Positions 49,548-61,025 are shown, counted from the stretch's first letter. The stretch is 64,000 nucleotides of DNA from Pyxidicoccus parkwaysis (GCF_017301735.1 NZ_CP071090.1:7616001-7680000), one strand, 5' to 3'. Numbers and translations are program-made. The notes: generated from the letters alone by a model not told the origin.

Positions 49548-51092
49548 ATGGCCACGTCCACCCCCTCCGCAACGTCCTCCGCCACCGACGGCAATGCGCA
49601 GCCCGCCGTGGGTGAGCAGCAGCCCCTCGTCACCTCGGAGCCGCAGGCCCCCCAGGCCCCGCCCGCGAAGCCCGCCACCCACGACACGGTGCCGCCCCCG
49701 GCCCTGCTCGACTTCATGATGAAGCGCTGGAAGCCGGGCGCGAAGAAGCTGCCGCCGAAGCTGAAGAACGCCGACGCCTTCCACGCCCGCCGCCGCGCCC
49801 TCTCGAAGCTGTTCCCCGGTGAGACGCTCATCGTCCCCACCGGCCACGAGAAGGTGCGCGCCAACGACACGTACTACCGCTTCCGGCCGGGCAGCGACTT
49901 CTACTACCTCACCGGCAACACCGAGCCGGACTGCGTCCTCGTCCTCCAGCCGAAGGAAGGCGGTGGCCACACCGACCTCCTCTTCGTGGAGCCCAACCCG
50001 GGCCGCAGTGACGCCACGTTCTTCACGGACCGCAACAAGGGCGAGCTGTGGGTGGGCCCGCGCCTGGGCGTGAAGGAGAGCCAGGCCCGCTTCGGCGTGG
50101 ACGAGGCGCGCGGGCTCGACGGGCTGAAGGACTACCTCGCCGGCCTGAGCGGCGCCGCCACGAAGCCCACGCGCGTGCTGCGTGGCTTCTCGCCCAAGGT
50201 GGACACGCAGGTGGCCGAGGGCGGAGACCGCGACAAGCAGCTCGCCCAGGCGCTGTCCGAGATGCGGCTCCTCAAGGACGCACAGGAACTGCGCGAGCTC
50301 CAGGCCTCCATCGACTCCACCCAGCGTGGCTTCGAGGACGTCATCCGAGGCCTCAAGACGGCGAAGACGGAGCGCTACGTGGAGGGCATCTTCAACCTCC
50401 GCGCCCGAGTGGAGGGCAACGACGTGGGCTACGGCACCATCGCCGCCAGCGGCTCGCATGCGTGCGTGCTGCACTGGACGCGCAATGACGGCCCGCTCGT
50501 GCCCGGAGATTTGCTCCTCCTCGATGCGGGCGTGGAGGGCCACACGCTCTACACCGCCGACATCACCCGCACCCTGCCGCTGTCCGGGAAGTTCTCCAAG
50601 GAGCAGCGCGAAATCTACGAGCTGGTGCTGGAGGCGCAGGAGCAGGCCATTGCGGCGGTGAAGCCGGGCAACGACTTCATGGAGCCCAACCGCGTGGCCA
50701 TGCGCGTACTGGCCAAGGGCCTGGAGAAGCTCGGCATCCTCGAGGACGCCGAGGTGGCGCTGAAGGACGAGCACCAGTTCTACAAGCGCTACTCACTGCA
50801 CAACGTCAGCCACATGCTGGGCCTGGACGTGCACGACTGCGCGCAGGCGCGGCAGGAGGCATACAAGTACGGCAAGCTCCAGGCGGGCATGGTGCTGACG
50901 GTGGAGCCCGGCCTGTACTTCCAGACGGACGACCTCACCGTGCCACGGCGCTACCGCGGCATCGGCGTGCGAATCGAGGATGACGTCGTCGTCACCGCGC
51001 GCGGCTGCAAGGTGCTGTCCGGGAAGATTCCCCGCACCGTGAAGGACGTGGAGGCGTGGATGAAGAACGTGTGGAAGACCGCCAGGAAGTAG
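49548..51092 (+). CDS. pepP: Xaa-Pro aminopeptidase (M24 family)
   Basis: The 514-residue enzyme removes an N-terminal residue preceding proline. After a low-complexity N-terminal extension of about 50 residues it has the aminopeptidase P N domain (FHARRRALSKLFPGETLIVP, FYYLTGNTEPDCVLVLQPKE) and the creatinase-like pita-bread domain. Metal ligands are visible in LLLLDAGVEGHTLYTADITR (Asp, Asp), the HNVSHMLGLDVHD histidine, LTVEPGLYF (Glu) and GVRIEDDVVVT (Glu). The ATG at 49548 is chosen; the extension carries no signal peptide, so the enzyme should be cytoplasmic. Confidence 0.92.
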   Translation: MATSTPSATSSATDGNAQPAVGEQQPLVTSEPQAPQAPPAKPATHDTVPPPALLDFMMKRWKPGAKKLPPKLKNADAFHARRRALSKLFPGETLIVPTGHEKVRANDTYYRFRPGSDFYYLTGNTEPDCVLVLQPKEGGGHTDLLFVEPNPGRSDATFFTDRNKGELWVGPRLGVKESQARFGVDEARGLDGLKDYLAGLSGAATKPTRVLRGFSPKVDTQVAEGGDRDKQLAQALSEMRLLKDAQELRELQASIDSTQRGFEDVIRGLKTAKTERYVEGIFNLRARVEGNDVGYGTIAASGSHACVLHWTRNDGPLVPGDLLLLDAGVEGHTLYTADITRTLPLSGKFSKEQREIYELVLEAQEQAIAAVKPGNDFMEPNRVAMRVLAKGLEKLGILEDAEVALKDEHQFYKRYSLHNVSHMLGLDVHDCAQARQEAYKYGKLQAGMVLTVEPGLYFQTDDLTVPRRYRGIGVRIEDDVVVTARGCKVLSGKIPRTVKDVEAWMKNVWKTARK

Positions 51093-51108
51093 GCGGCCCG
51101 CCGCACGT

Positions 51109-51146
51109 CGCGGGAGGGCGGTGCGAGTGCGCCGCCCTCACCCGCG
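51109..51146. terminator. GC-rich hairpin between convergent pepP and DUF2914 genes
   Basis: CGCGGG-A-GGGCGG pairs with CCGCCC-TCA-CCCGCG around a ten-base loop. It lacks a T-run, so termination is inferred from stem strength and position only. Confidence 0.45.
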
Positions 51147-51234
51147 ATGCAGTCCCGGCCGCGCTCCCTCGCCCACCGGAGCGAAGCCGGTACGGTGCCC
51201 ACCAGACCCGAAGTCGGGTGCCATCGCGACGGTG

Positions 51235-52701
51235 CTACTGCGCCGTTCCTTCCGCTGTCGGCGCGGTCTCACCGGGCTCGGTGCCCACCGAGCCTGGAGT
51301 CGGAGCCGGCGCGGGCGTGGTGCCGCCCGTGGGCTTCGAGGGCTCGCCGGGCTTCACCGCCGCCGACTTGCGCGTCTTCTCGTAGTCCTCCTGGGACAGC
51401 GGCTTGAGCTCCTTGAGCGTGGAGTACTCCAGCTTGTACTGGCGCGGCTCGGTGCGCGCGTCCGGGGCGACGGAGAAGTTGATGCGGTGGATTTCGTGCC
51501 CGTCCTCCGTCTCCAGCACCACGCGCCAGGCACCGGGCTTCAGGTTGGAGGTCGTCGCGTAGTAGCGGTAGCCACCGTCCGTCCCGTTGCTGCTCACGTT
51601 GGCCATGAAGCCGTTGCCGTACGTCGTCCAGCCCTTGTCGGGGTGGTCGTAGTACCAGCGCACGCGGACCTTGTACGGCGCGAAGCCCTTGGGCGCGAAG
51701 ATGCGGAAGAAGTAGTACGGCTTGTCGCCCGGCTGCATGGCGAAGTCCGGGCCGAACCACGTCCACGGCTTGAACCAGACGGAGTCGTCCACCGAGGAGA
51801 GCTGGTACACGCCGGGGCTCACCCGCTCCACCTTGTGGTAGATGTCCGCGAACTGCACGGCCACCGGTAGCGGCGGAATCACGCCCAGCAGGTAGAGCAC
51901 CAGCAGCGCCGCCTGCACGCCGAAGCCCGGAATGGCCACGTTGCGGATGAGGAACTCCACGTCCGGACGCCAGCGCTGAATCAGCCGCATCAGCCCGAAG
52001 ACGTTCGCGCTGCCCAGCGTCACCGCCAGGAGGAACACCCAGAAGCCCATGCGGCCAATCACCACGGGCAGGAGGCACGCGAAGTAGAGCGTCACGCACA
52101 GGCTGAGCAGCACCACGCGGATGACGGGGCCCACCTGCCGGAAGCGCGGCAACTCGTTGGCCACCAGCAGGGCGAAGAGGCCCACCACGAACAGGTAGGG
52201 CGTGAAGCCCGACGTGGCCTTGAACAGCAGCAGCATGAAGACGCTGAGCAGGCTTCCGAAGAGGAAGTGCACCGCTTCCTCGCGCCAGCGCCACACCTTG
52301 GAGAGCAGCCTCGGCGGCTCCGTCCCCTCCGGGAAGCGCTGCTCCAGCAGCAGCAGCCCGGTGAGGATGAGCAGGTACGCGAAGCTCTGCACCAGCGTCA
52401 GCGTGTCGTCGATGCGGCTGAGCGAGACGACGTCGTAGATGAAGCCGCCGAAGAAGAAGAGCGCCATCTCCCACATCTCGTGGCGGGCGCGGAACTCCTG
52501 CACCTTCTCCATGAGGGTGGGCGTCTTCTGCGTGTCGACCAGGTCATCCGGGTCCACCGCCGCGGCGGGCGAGTGGGTCGGAAGCGCGACGGCGGCGTTC
52601 GTATCGGGGATGACGACATTCCCGGAGGCGGCCGGAGTCCCCGGCGCTTCGACGGTGTCGTCCTTCTTCTCGGGGCTGTTGGGCTGTGTTGCGGTGGCCA
52701 C
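51235..52701 (-). CDS. Polytopic membrane protein with C-terminal DUF2914
   Basis: The 488-residue protein has a disordered N-terminus (about 1-75), about seven to eight membrane helices (about 80-300; ALFFFGGFIYDVVSL, SFAYLLILTGLLLLEQ, PYLFVVGLFALLVANEL, VVLLSLCVTLYFACLLPVV, WVFLLAVTLGSANVFGLM, AALLVLYLLGVIPPLPV) and a soluble C-terminal beta domain of the DUF2914 type (about 325-430; YYFFRIFAPKGFAPYKVRVR, WYYDHPDKGWTTYGNGFMAN, GAWRVVLETEDGHEIHRINF), then a Pro/Thr tail. The Trp/Tyr-rich C domain should lie outside the cytoplasm. Function is unknown. The start is the ATG at 52701. Confidence 0.8.
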   Translation of the reverse strand: MATATQPNSPEKKDDTVEAPGTPAASGNVVIPDTNAAVALPTHSPAAAVDPDDLVDTQKTPTLMEKVQEFRARHEMWEMALFFFGGFIYDVVSLSRIDDTLTLVQSFAYLLILTGLLLLEQRFPEGTEPPRLLSKVWRWREEAVHFLFGSLLSVFMLLLFKATSGFTPYLFVVGLFALLVANELPRFRQVGPVIRVVLLSLCVTLYFACLLPVVIGRMGFWVFLLAVTLGSANVFGLMRLIQRWRPDVEFLIRNVAIPGFGVQAALLVLYLLGVIPPLPVAVQFADIYHKVERVSPGVYQLSSVDDSVWFKPWTWFGPDFAMQPGDKPYYFFRIFAPKGFAPYKVRVRWYYDHPDKGWTTYGNGFMANVSSNGTDGGYRYYATTSNLKPGAWRVVLETEDGHEIHRINFSVAPDARTEPRQYKLEYSTLKELKPLSQEDYEKTRKSAAVKPGEPSKPTGGTTPAPAPTPGSVGTEPGETAPTAEGTAQ

Positions 52702-52791
52702 GGCGGTTCCTCGGGGAAGCGGCCCGTGAGTCTAGCCGCTCCAGGGGGAGGTGGTCTCCCCCTCCCCCCTCGCCCGAAGGTCCGCGAGGCC

Positions 52792-53112
52792 TCAGGCCGG
52801 CGACTTGCCGGCCACCAGGTCCGCCAGCTCGCCGCGCTCGGCCAGCTCCATGAGGATGTCGGAGCCGCCGACGAACTGACCGTTGATGAAGACCTGCGGA
52901 ATGGTGGGCCAGTTGGTGAAGTCCTTGATGCCCTGACGGACCTCGGGGTCCGCCAGCACGTCCACCGTGTGGACCTCGCCGTAGGGCTGCAAGAGCTGCA
53001 GCGCGCGCGCGGAGAAGCCGCACTGCGGGAAGAGGGCGTTGCCCTTCATGAAGAGGACGATTTTGTGCGACTGCGTCTCCTTCTCCAGCCGGGCCTTGAT
53101 CTCAGGGTTCAT
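52792..53112 (-). CDS. grxD: Monothiol CGFS glutaredoxin (Grx4 family)
   Basis: The 106-residue protein carries KIVLFMKGNALFPQCGFSAR, with the CGFS active site (about residue 31) of class II glutaredoxins that bind and transfer [2Fe-2S] clusters with glutathione. The TIPQVFINGQFVGGSDILME segment supplies the cis-Pro and GG-SD glutathione motifs. The usual Thr-Pro after MKG is replaced by Asn-Ala. The gene ends a three-gene leftward set, algH-bolA-grxD; CGFS glutaredoxins form complexes with BolA proteins in cluster trafficking and iron sensing. Confidence 0.93.
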   Translation of the reverse strand: MNPEIKARLEKETQSHKIVLFMKGNALFPQCGFSARALQLLQPYGEVHTVDVLADPEVRQGIKDFTNWPTIPQVFINGQFVGGSDILMELAERGELADLVAGKSPA

Positions 53113-53127
53113 CGACAGCGTCTCCTT

Positions 53128-53385
53128 CTAGCGGGGCCCGAGCTTCTGCCACTGCTCGGGCGAATAGGTCTTCAGCGCGAGGGCGTGCAGCTCGCCCGTC
53201 TTCAGCCACTGCTGCAGGGGCGCGTACACGAGCTGGTGCTGCTGCACCATGGGCTTGCCAGCAAAGGCCGGGCTCACCACCCGCGCCTCGAAGTGGTCTC
53301 CCGTCCCGGTGGTATCTCTAACCTCCACCTCGGAGCCCGGCAGGGCCTCGAGGATTCGGGCACGGACGAAATCGGCGTCGAGCAT
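53128..53385 (-). CDS. BolA-family protein
   Basis: The 85-residue protein is a BolA/IbaG-like domain: ARILEALPGSEVEVRDTTGT, GDHFEARVVSPAFAGKPMVQ, QHQLVYAPLQQWLKTGELHA and ALKTYSPEQW. The His in QHQLVYA is the conserved cluster ligand shared with CGFS glutaredoxins. The short form with GTGDHFEARVVS resembles IbaG more than E. coli BolA. The ATG at 53383-53385 overlaps the stop of algH by one base (TGATG), and grxD starts 15 bases downstream, so the three genes are one unit. Confidence 0.92.
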   Translation of the reverse strand: MLDADFVRARILEALPGSEVEVRDTTGTGDHFEARVVSPAFAGKPMVQQHQLVYAPLQQWLKTGELHALALKTYSPEQWQKLGPR

Positions 53386-53999
53386 CAGTTCATCCCCCTT
53401 CCCATCACCAGCATGGCCGGGTCCACGCCCATGCCACGCAACGTGGTCTCCCACAACTTCGCGGGCTCCTGGCCGAGCACCGCCTCGGCCGTCGCCTCGG
53501 CGAAGAGCCAGGAGCCGGCGGCAATCTCACTCTCGAGCTGCTTGGGGCCCCAGCCCGCGTAGCCCAGGCAGAAGCGCAGGCGCGGCGAGGGGTTCTCCAG
53601 CAGCGGCCCCAGCGCATCCAGCGTCACGCTCAGGAACAGGCCGGGCAGCACCGAGTGCTTCTCCGGCAGCTCCGTGTCGTCGTGGAGGACGAAGCCGCGC
53701 TGCGGCTCCACCGGGCCGCCGATGAAGACAGGCTGGGCCGTGCGCGCGGAGGCGATGCCCATGTTCTGCCCACGCGCCAGCTCGCCGAGCGTGAGCGGGG
53801 CACCCCGGTTGATGACGAGCCCCATGGAGCCCGTCTCCGCGTGCTCAATCATCAGGATGACCGAGCGGTAGAAGTTCGGGTCCCCGAGCTGGGGCATGGC
53901 CAGCAGGAGTCCGGGAGCGAGGTTCTTCACGGCAGGAGCATCAACCGTTCGCGAAGGCGGCGCAACCGGAACCCGTGCCACGGGCTCCGGTCCGTCCAC
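53385..53999 (-). CDS. YqgE/AlgH family protein
   Basis: The 204-residue protein is a YqgE/AlgH domain: NLAPGLLLAMPQLGDPNFYR, SVILMIEHAETGSMGLVINR, PVFIGGPVEPQRGFVLHDD, RLRFCLGYAGWGPKQLESEI and AAGSWLFAEATAEAVL. Despite its name from alginate regulation in Pseudomonas, the family has no settled biochemical function. The GTG at 53999 adds about 23 residues before the core; a GTG at 53930 (VKNLAPG) matches the usual start and may be the true one. It is translationally coupled to bolA. Confidence 0.88.
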   Translation of the reverse strand: MDGPEPVARVPVAPPSRTVDAPAVKNLAPGLLLAMPQLGDPNFYRSVILMIEHAETGSMGLVINRGAPLTLGELARGQNMGIASARTAQPVFIGGPVEPQRGFVLHDDTELPEKHSVLPGLFLSVTLDALGPLLENPSPRLRFCLGYAGWGPKQLESEIAAGSWLFAEATAEAVLGQEPAKLWETTLRGMGVDPAMLVMGRGMN

Positions 54000-54020
54000 C
54001 CGCGCGACATGCGGGCGGCG

Positions 54021-54482
54021 TCAGTGCCAGCTCGTGTGCTTGGACTGAAGCGCCTCGGCGAGCTTCTCCGGGTTGAGCGGCTTGCCGATGAAGAGGTCCG
54101 CGCCGAGGCCCTTGCACTTGCGCGCCATGGCCGCGTCGCTCATGGCGCTCACGCCGATGAGGACGGACTGCGGGAAGCGCTCGCGCAGCTTCGACATCAG
54201 CGTGGCGCCGCTGCGGCCGGGGAGGAAGACGTCGACGACGGCGGCGTCCATGCGCTTGTTGCGCACGGCGAACTCCGCCTCCTCGGCGCTGCCCACCGGC
54301 AGCGGCTCGTAGCCCCAACCCGCCAAGAGCTCCACGAGGATTTCGCGGTGCGTGGGGTCGTCCTCGACGACGAGCACCGCGCCGCGCACGGGTTCGAGCT
54401 TCAGGTCGTCATTGCGCGTGGTGCGCTCGCTCGAGTCGTGGCCGGTGGAGGTGGGCAGCTCTTCGACGGTGGGGAGGGACAT
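54021..54482 (-). CDS. Single-domain response regulator
   Basis: The 153-residue protein has a 35-residue polar N-terminal tail and one receiver domain (about 35-150). Key residues are present: acidic pair in AVLVVEDDPTHREILVELLA, phospho-acceptor Asp in DAAVVDVFLPGRSGATLMSK, Ser/Thr in LIGVSAMSDAAMARKC and Lys in DLFIGKPLNPEKLAEAL. There is no output domain, so it presumably acts by protein contact or in a phosphorelay. The ATG at 54480-54482 fits; the frame is open 15 codons upstream across the terminator of the transporter operon and is ignored. No histidine kinase is adjacent. Confidence 0.9.
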   Translation of the reverse strand: MSLPTVEELPTSTGHDSSERTTRNDDLKLEPVRGAVLVVEDDPTHREILVELLAGWGYEPLPVGSAEEAEFAVRNKRMDAAVVDVFLPGRSGATLMSKLRERFPQSVLIGVSAMSDAAMARKCKGLGADLFIGKPLNPEKLAEALQSKHTSWH

Positions 54483-54499
54483 GAGTGCACCGGTTGGGC

Positions 54500-54524
54500 A
54501 AAAGGTTTCCGTGTGATGGAAACC
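54500..54524 (-). terminator. Rho-independent terminator after the ABC transporter genes
   Basis: On the minus strand GGTTTCC, ATCACAC loop and GGAAACC are followed directly by TTTT. It lies between the permease stop at 54585 and the response regulator start at 54482. Confidence 0.85.
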
Positions 54525-54584
54525 CACCCCCCAACGTTGGGAATTCCATGGGAGGAGGTGCTTCTCCCACCCCTTCGCGCCTGC

Positions 54585-55397
54585 TCAGGCGGCGCGGCGA
54601 GGGGCTGACTGGAGCGCCTGGGAAGCGAGCGAGGCGCCGAGCACCAGCAGCACGAGCAGGGCCCACGCGGGCAGGACGACGCGGCCACCGCCCTCGTAGA
54701 TGAGGGCCGCGTAGCTGGTGCCGAGGTAGCGCCCCAGGGACATGGGCTCCATGCGGGCGATGCCGAAGAAGCTCACGGTGGACTCGGTGAGGATGGCGGC
54801 GGGGAGGCGGCTGAGGAACACGGCGAGCGCGAAGGGGCGCAGCGCGGGCCACAGGTGGACGCGCAGGAGGTGGACCCCTCCCCCGCCGAGCGCCCGAGCG
54901 GCCGTGACGTACTCCTGTGACTCCAGCGTGGCGAGCCGGTTGCGGAACATGCGCGCGGGGCCGGCCCAGCCCACGAGGGCGAGTGACGCCACCATGAGGC
55001 CGAAGGGCCCGAGCCCTCCGCCCATGCCCGCGTCGGAGAGGGACTGGCCCGCGAGCTGGAGGACCATGACGACGAGGACGTCGGGTAGCGCGAAGACGGC
55101 GTCCACGGCGCGCAGGATTGCCTGCTCCACGGCGCCGCCGGTGAGGCGTGCGACGGCGGCGACGGTGAGGCCGATGAGCGTGGACAGCGCGCCCGCCGCG
55201 AGGCCCACGGCGAGGGAGACCCAGAGCCCGCCGAAGGCCAGCTCGCACACCGTGCGGTCCGGACGCGTCGGGTCCATGCCGAGGGGACAGGTGCTCGCGA
55301 GGGCCTCGGGGAAGAGGCGGCCCGCGACGAGGCTGAGGACACCGAGGCCAATCAACAGCGTCAGTCCGAAGCGGGCCCGAGCGGGGACGCGACTCAT
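54585..55397 (-). CDS. Peptide ABC transporter permease (DppC/OppC type)
   Basis: The 270-residue protein is an inner-membrane permease with about six helices: RFGLTLLIGLGVLSLVAG, GLWVSLAVGLAAGALSTLIG, ALPDVLVVMVLQLAG, FGLMVASLALVGWAGPARM and ALLVLLVLGASLASQAL. The EAA-type coupling loop that docks on the ATPase is ATLESQEYVTAARALGGGGV (about 155-174), with HLLRVHLWPALRPF after it. It starts four bases inside the upstream permease gene (ATGA), so both are made together. A terminator follows; no ATPase gene of this system is nearby. Confidence 0.87.
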   Translation of the reverse strand: MSRVPARARFGLTLLIGLGVLSLVAGRLFPEALASTCPLGMDPTRPDRTVCELAFGGLWVSLAVGLAAGALSTLIGLTVAAVARLTGGAVEQAILRAVDAVFALPDVLVVMVLQLAGQSLSDAGMGGGLGPFGLMVASLALVGWAGPARMFRNRLATLESQEYVTAARALGGGGVHLLRVHLWPALRPFALAVFLSRLPAAILTESTVSFFGIARMEPMSLGRYLGTSYAALIYEGGGRVVLPAWALLVLLVLGASLASQALQSAPRRAA

Positions 55398-56278
55398 GTC
55401 GTCGCCTCCCGCGAGCGAGGGTCCACCGCGTAGCGCACCACTTCCACCGCGAGGCTCACGAGGACGAGCAGCGACGCGAAGGTGGTGGTGGCCACGACGA
55501 CGACAGCCACCTGCTTGTTGAGCACCGCGAGCACGTAGAGCTGGCCGAAGTATGGCAGTCCGAAGACGCGCTCCGCGGCGAACGAGCCCGCGAGCAGAGA
55601 CGTGGCCACCGGCCCCACGGCGTCGAGCAACGCGGGCCACACATTGGGCAGCACGTGACGGCGCAGCACCGTGCCACGCGAGAGGCCCTTGCCCAGCGCG
55701 GTGCGCACGTAGTCGCGAGACAGCTCCGTCTCCAGCGAGTCACCAACCAGCGTGCCCAGGAAGATGCCGGGCCACACGGAGATGACGAGCGCCGCGCACA
55801 ATTCCGGAAGCATGTGCCCACGCTCCACCACGCCGGGAGCGAGCAGCAGCGCAGGGATGAACACAGGCGTTCCGAAGGCCACCGCCGGCACCGCGTCACC
55901 GAGCGCCGCCCACTTCCCTCGACGCCAGCGCGTGCGCAGCAGCGCAAAGCCCAGCGCCCACGCGAGCGCGAGCGGCAGCGCCATCAGTCCCACGCCCACG
56001 CTGCCGGAGAGCTTCAGCAACAACTCATCACCGGTGATGCCCTGAGCGCTGGTGCCCAGTCGCTCACCGCGAAACAACTTCTCCCAGGGACGCAGAAAGC
56101 CCAGCGGCTCACCGATGCCGAGGTCGCGCTGATACGAAGCGGCCAGCTCCTTCGACACCTGCCGCTTGGCCTCCGTCTCCGTGGTGAGCGGCAACGTGGT
56201 CATGAGGAAGTACGAGGCCACCGCCACCAACGGAACCAACACCAACTGCCTCGTGAGCTTCTGCGCCACGAGCCTCAT
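55394..56278 (-). CDS. Peptide ABC transporter permease (DppB/OppB type)
   Basis: The 294-residue protein is the second permease of the system. It shows an N-terminal helix QLVLVPLVAVASYFLMTTLP, a periplasmic part (SYQRDLGIGEPLGFLRPWEK), further helices (GLMALPLALAWALGFALL, FIPALLLAPG, ALVISVWPGIFLGTLVGDSL) and the EAA-type loop ELSRDYVRTALGKGLSRGTV followed by RRHVLPNVWPALLDAVGP. The DYVRTALGKGLS pattern is classical for DppB/OppB. The ATG at 56276-56278 is used; the long open frame upstream is non-coding repeat-containing DNA. Confidence 0.87.
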   Translation of the reverse strand: MRLVAQKLTRQLVLVPLVAVASYFLMTTLPLTTETEAKRQVSKELAASYQRDLGIGEPLGFLRPWEKLFRGERLGTSAQGITGDELLLKLSGSVGVGLMALPLALAWALGFALLRTRWRRGKWAALGDAVPAVAFGTPVFIPALLLAPGVVERGHMLPELCAALVISVWPGIFLGTLVGDSLETELSRDYVRTALGKGLSRGTVLRRHVLPNVWPALLDAVGPVATSLLAGSFAAERVFGLPYFGQLYVLAVLNKQVAVVVVATTTFASLLVLVSLAVEVVRYAVDPRSREATT

Positions 56279-56428
56279 TGCAGGCCCCCGGCGCGGGTTG
56301 CTTCCGAACAGCCAGGCAACCGCATCAACTGAGGAGCAATGCACCGCCGTGTTAGCGACTGCGCCCCTCGCACCACCTGAATCTCGATGCGCGGCCCTGC
56401 ACATGCCCCCTCCGCGCGGCGGACTCGC

Positions 56429-56442
56429 GGAATGAACATTCC
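56429..56442. repeat. Palindromic repeat GGAATG-AA-CATTCC, copy 1
   Basis: Six-base arms flank AA. The common context CGCGGAATGAACATTCCTTC is shared with copy 2, 78 bases away. Confidence 0.8.
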
Positions 56443-56506
56443 TTCCGCAGCACCACGAGGCCGGGCAGAGGGACATCGGTCCGCGTCCACCGCGCGGTGG
56501 ACGCGC

Positions 56507-56520
56507 GGAATGAACATTCC
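56507..56520. repeat. Palindromic repeat GGAATG-AA-CATTCC, copy 2
   Basis: Identical palindrome to 56429-56442; the matching context extends from GCGCGG on the left to CTTCCG on the right. Confidence 0.8.
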
Positions 56521-56630
56521 TTCCGAGGCCGCCCGACGGCGCGCGGAGCCGCATCCGCATCCGCATCCGAGTGCGCTCCCGATGCGAAGCCTCCGCGCAA
56601 GCAGGGCAATGCCCCATCGCACCAGGGGCC

Positions 56631-58331
56631 TCATGGCGTCGCCCCTGCCCGTGCTTCCGTCGCGGGAGCGAGCCGCAGCGAGCGCAGCGCGAGGAAGTTG
56701 AACGGGTCCACATCCATCCCGTGCAACCGGGCCCGAGCCCGGTAGTAGCGGTCCGGATGGTAGATGGGCGCAATCACCGCCTGCTCACCGACGAGCACTT
56801 CCTGAGCCTGCGCATACAACGCGCGCGCCTTCGCCTCGTCCGGCTCGCCGTCCCCCGCCTCCAGCAGTCGCTCGAAGCGGGCCATGGGCTCACCACCCGC
56901 CTGCGTCTCCCAGCCCGTCTGGTGATTGCCCTCACGCTCGAACAACGTGAAGAACGTATTCGGGTGCGCGTAGTCCGCACCGAGCCGCCGCATGTACAGG
57001 TCATACACGCGAGGCCCCTGCGCGGAGCGGCGAGCCACCTCCGCCGAGAAGTCCGAGCGAGGCTCCACCACCACCTGTACGCCCACGCGAGCCAACTGCG
57101 CGGCCACGCGCTCGGCAATCGCCACCTCCGGCACGAAGCCATCACCCTGCCGGTAGATGAGCCGCAGCGGCCGGTCCAACCCCGGCACGCCCGCGAGCGC
57201 CGCCCGCGCCGCCTCGAGCGAATAACGAGGCAGCCGCGCGGCCTCCTCGGCGGTCGCGGCGCCGGGCAGCTCCGGAGGCAGCAGCGTGTTGGACGGACGC
57301 GACGCCGGCAGCAGTCCCGCCACCAGCGCATCCCTGTCCAACGCCATCGCCAGCGCGCGCCGCACCTCGGGCCGGTTCAACGGAGGCCGCTCCGTGTTGA
57401 ACGCGAGGAAGTACGTGGACAGCAGCGGTTCGCGTTGCAGGTCATCCGGCCGCCGCACACGCAGCGCCGCGGCACTGTCCACGAAGACGAAGTCCACGCG
57501 GCCACGCTCGTACAGCGCGGGACCGATTTCAGACTTCATCAGCGTAATCACCGGAGCAGGCGTCTCCCCGGGCCCGAGCGGCGGAGGAAACGCCGAGGCC
57601 GGGTTGTAGACGAGCCGCACGCGCTCTCCCGCACGGTCCCACTGCTCGACACGGTACGGCCCCAGCGCGAGCGGCCGTCCATCTCTCGGCCGGTCGAAGT
57701 AGTCGCGGACCTCCTCGTCCGACTTCCCCTCCAGGTCCGCCGAGGGCGCGGGGTAGAAGATGTACACATTCGCCACGCGAGCCAGGAAGTAGCTGCGCGG
57801 CCGCGCCAGCGTCACCCGAAGCGTGTGCGCGTCCACGGCCTCCACGCCCACGCGCTCCAGCGCCGCGCGTACCTCGGCCTCGGGAGCACCGCGCTCCTGG
57901 AGCGTCAGTGCCTCCACCGCGCCGTCCAGGTCCGCCATCTCCCCACGCTCACGTCCACGCAGCGCGCGCCGCCAGCCGACGACGAAGTCGCGCGCGGTGA
58001 GCGACGAGCCATCCGACCAGCGCACGTCCTGCCGCAGGTGGAAGGTATAGATTTCGCGCCCCTTCAAGTCGCCCGCCCGCTCCCACCGCTCGGCCAGGCC
58101 GGGCTGCACGGAGTTGTCCGGCCCCAGCATGGTGAGGCCGCGCTGCGTGGCCAGCATGACGGGGTAGTTCGCCCAGCTCTCGGGGTCCGAGTAGCTCCAG
58201 TCGAGCGTGGTGGGCATGGCCGGCACTACCACCTTCACGCCCGGGTCCGGCTGGAAGCCACACGGCCCGCAGGCCGTGGCCGCCAGGGCCAGCACGAGGA
58301 ACGTCCACCGGAGTCGAGCGCGGGAGGCCAC
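56631..58331 (-). CDS. Peptide/solute-binding lipoprotein of an ABC transporter (SBP family 5)
   Basis: The 566-residue protein captures oligopeptides or similar solutes for the permeases downstream. The lipoprotein signal ends in LALAATAC (Cys at about residue 21). The family 5 core is visible: [100 protein letters not shown] and the C-terminal [20 protein letters not shown]. The GTG at 58331 gives the signal peptide. An unusual 352-base gap lies between this gene and the permease genes. Confidence 0.88.
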   Translation of the reverse strand: MASRARLRWTFLVLALAATACGPCGFQPDPGVKVVVPAMPTTLDWSYSDPESWANYPVMLATQRGLTMLGPDNSVQPGLAERWERAGDLKGREIYTFHLRQDVRWSDGSSLTARDFVVGWRRALRGRERGEMADLDGAVEALTLQERGAPEAEVRAALERVGVEAVDAHTLRVTLARPRSYFLARVANVYIFYPAPSADLEGKSDEEVRDYFDRPRDGRPLALGPYRVEQWDRAGERVRLVYNPASAFPPPLGPGETPAPVITLMKSEIGPALYERGRVDFVFVDSAAALRVRRPDDLQREPLLSTYFLAFNTERPPLNRPEVRRALAMALDRDALVAGLLPASRPSNTLLPPELPGAATAEEAARLPRYSLEAARAALAGVPGLDRPLRLIYRQGDGFVPEVAIAERVAAQLARVGVQVVVEPRSDFSAEVARRSAQGPRVYDLYMRRLGADYAHPNTFFTLFEREGNHQTGWETQAGGEPMARFERLLEAGDGEPDEAKARALYAQAQEVLVGEQAVIAPIYHPDRYYRARARLHGMDVDPFNFLALRSLRLAPATEARAGATP

Positions 58332-58367
58332 TTGGGCCCCGTTGTACCCCGAAGCCCCCGCGCTCCG

Positions 58368-58423
58368 AAAACAGAGAAGCCAGGACCCCGGCGACCTCGG
58401 TCGTCCGGCATCCTGGCTTCTCT
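58368..58423 (-). terminator. Rho-independent terminator of lon
   Basis: On the minus strand AGAGAAGCCAGGA (58423-58411) pairs perfectly with TCCTGGCTTCTCT (58385-58373), followed by GTTTT. It is 47 bases after the lon stop. Confidence 0.85.
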
Positions 58424-58470
58424 TCAACGCAGGGCTCCCTCAGTCAGAGGAAGCCTTCATGTCACCGCGA

Positions 58471-60933
<2,463 letters not shown>

Positions 60934-61025
60934 GTATCCGCCACCTGCTGGCCTGTCGGGGAGACAGGCCATTGAAGAGTTGCCCGTCTGTCCGCCTGGA
61001 GAGCGCACACACGGGGTGAAGCACG

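Larger units (their letters stand above)
56279..56630. other. Intergenic region between peptide-binding protein and permease genes
   Basis: This 352-base gap splits an otherwise contiguous transporter operon. It contains no believable gene. It holds two copies of the palindrome GGAATGAACATTCC in a longer shared context and GC-rich flanks. Confidence 0.6.
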
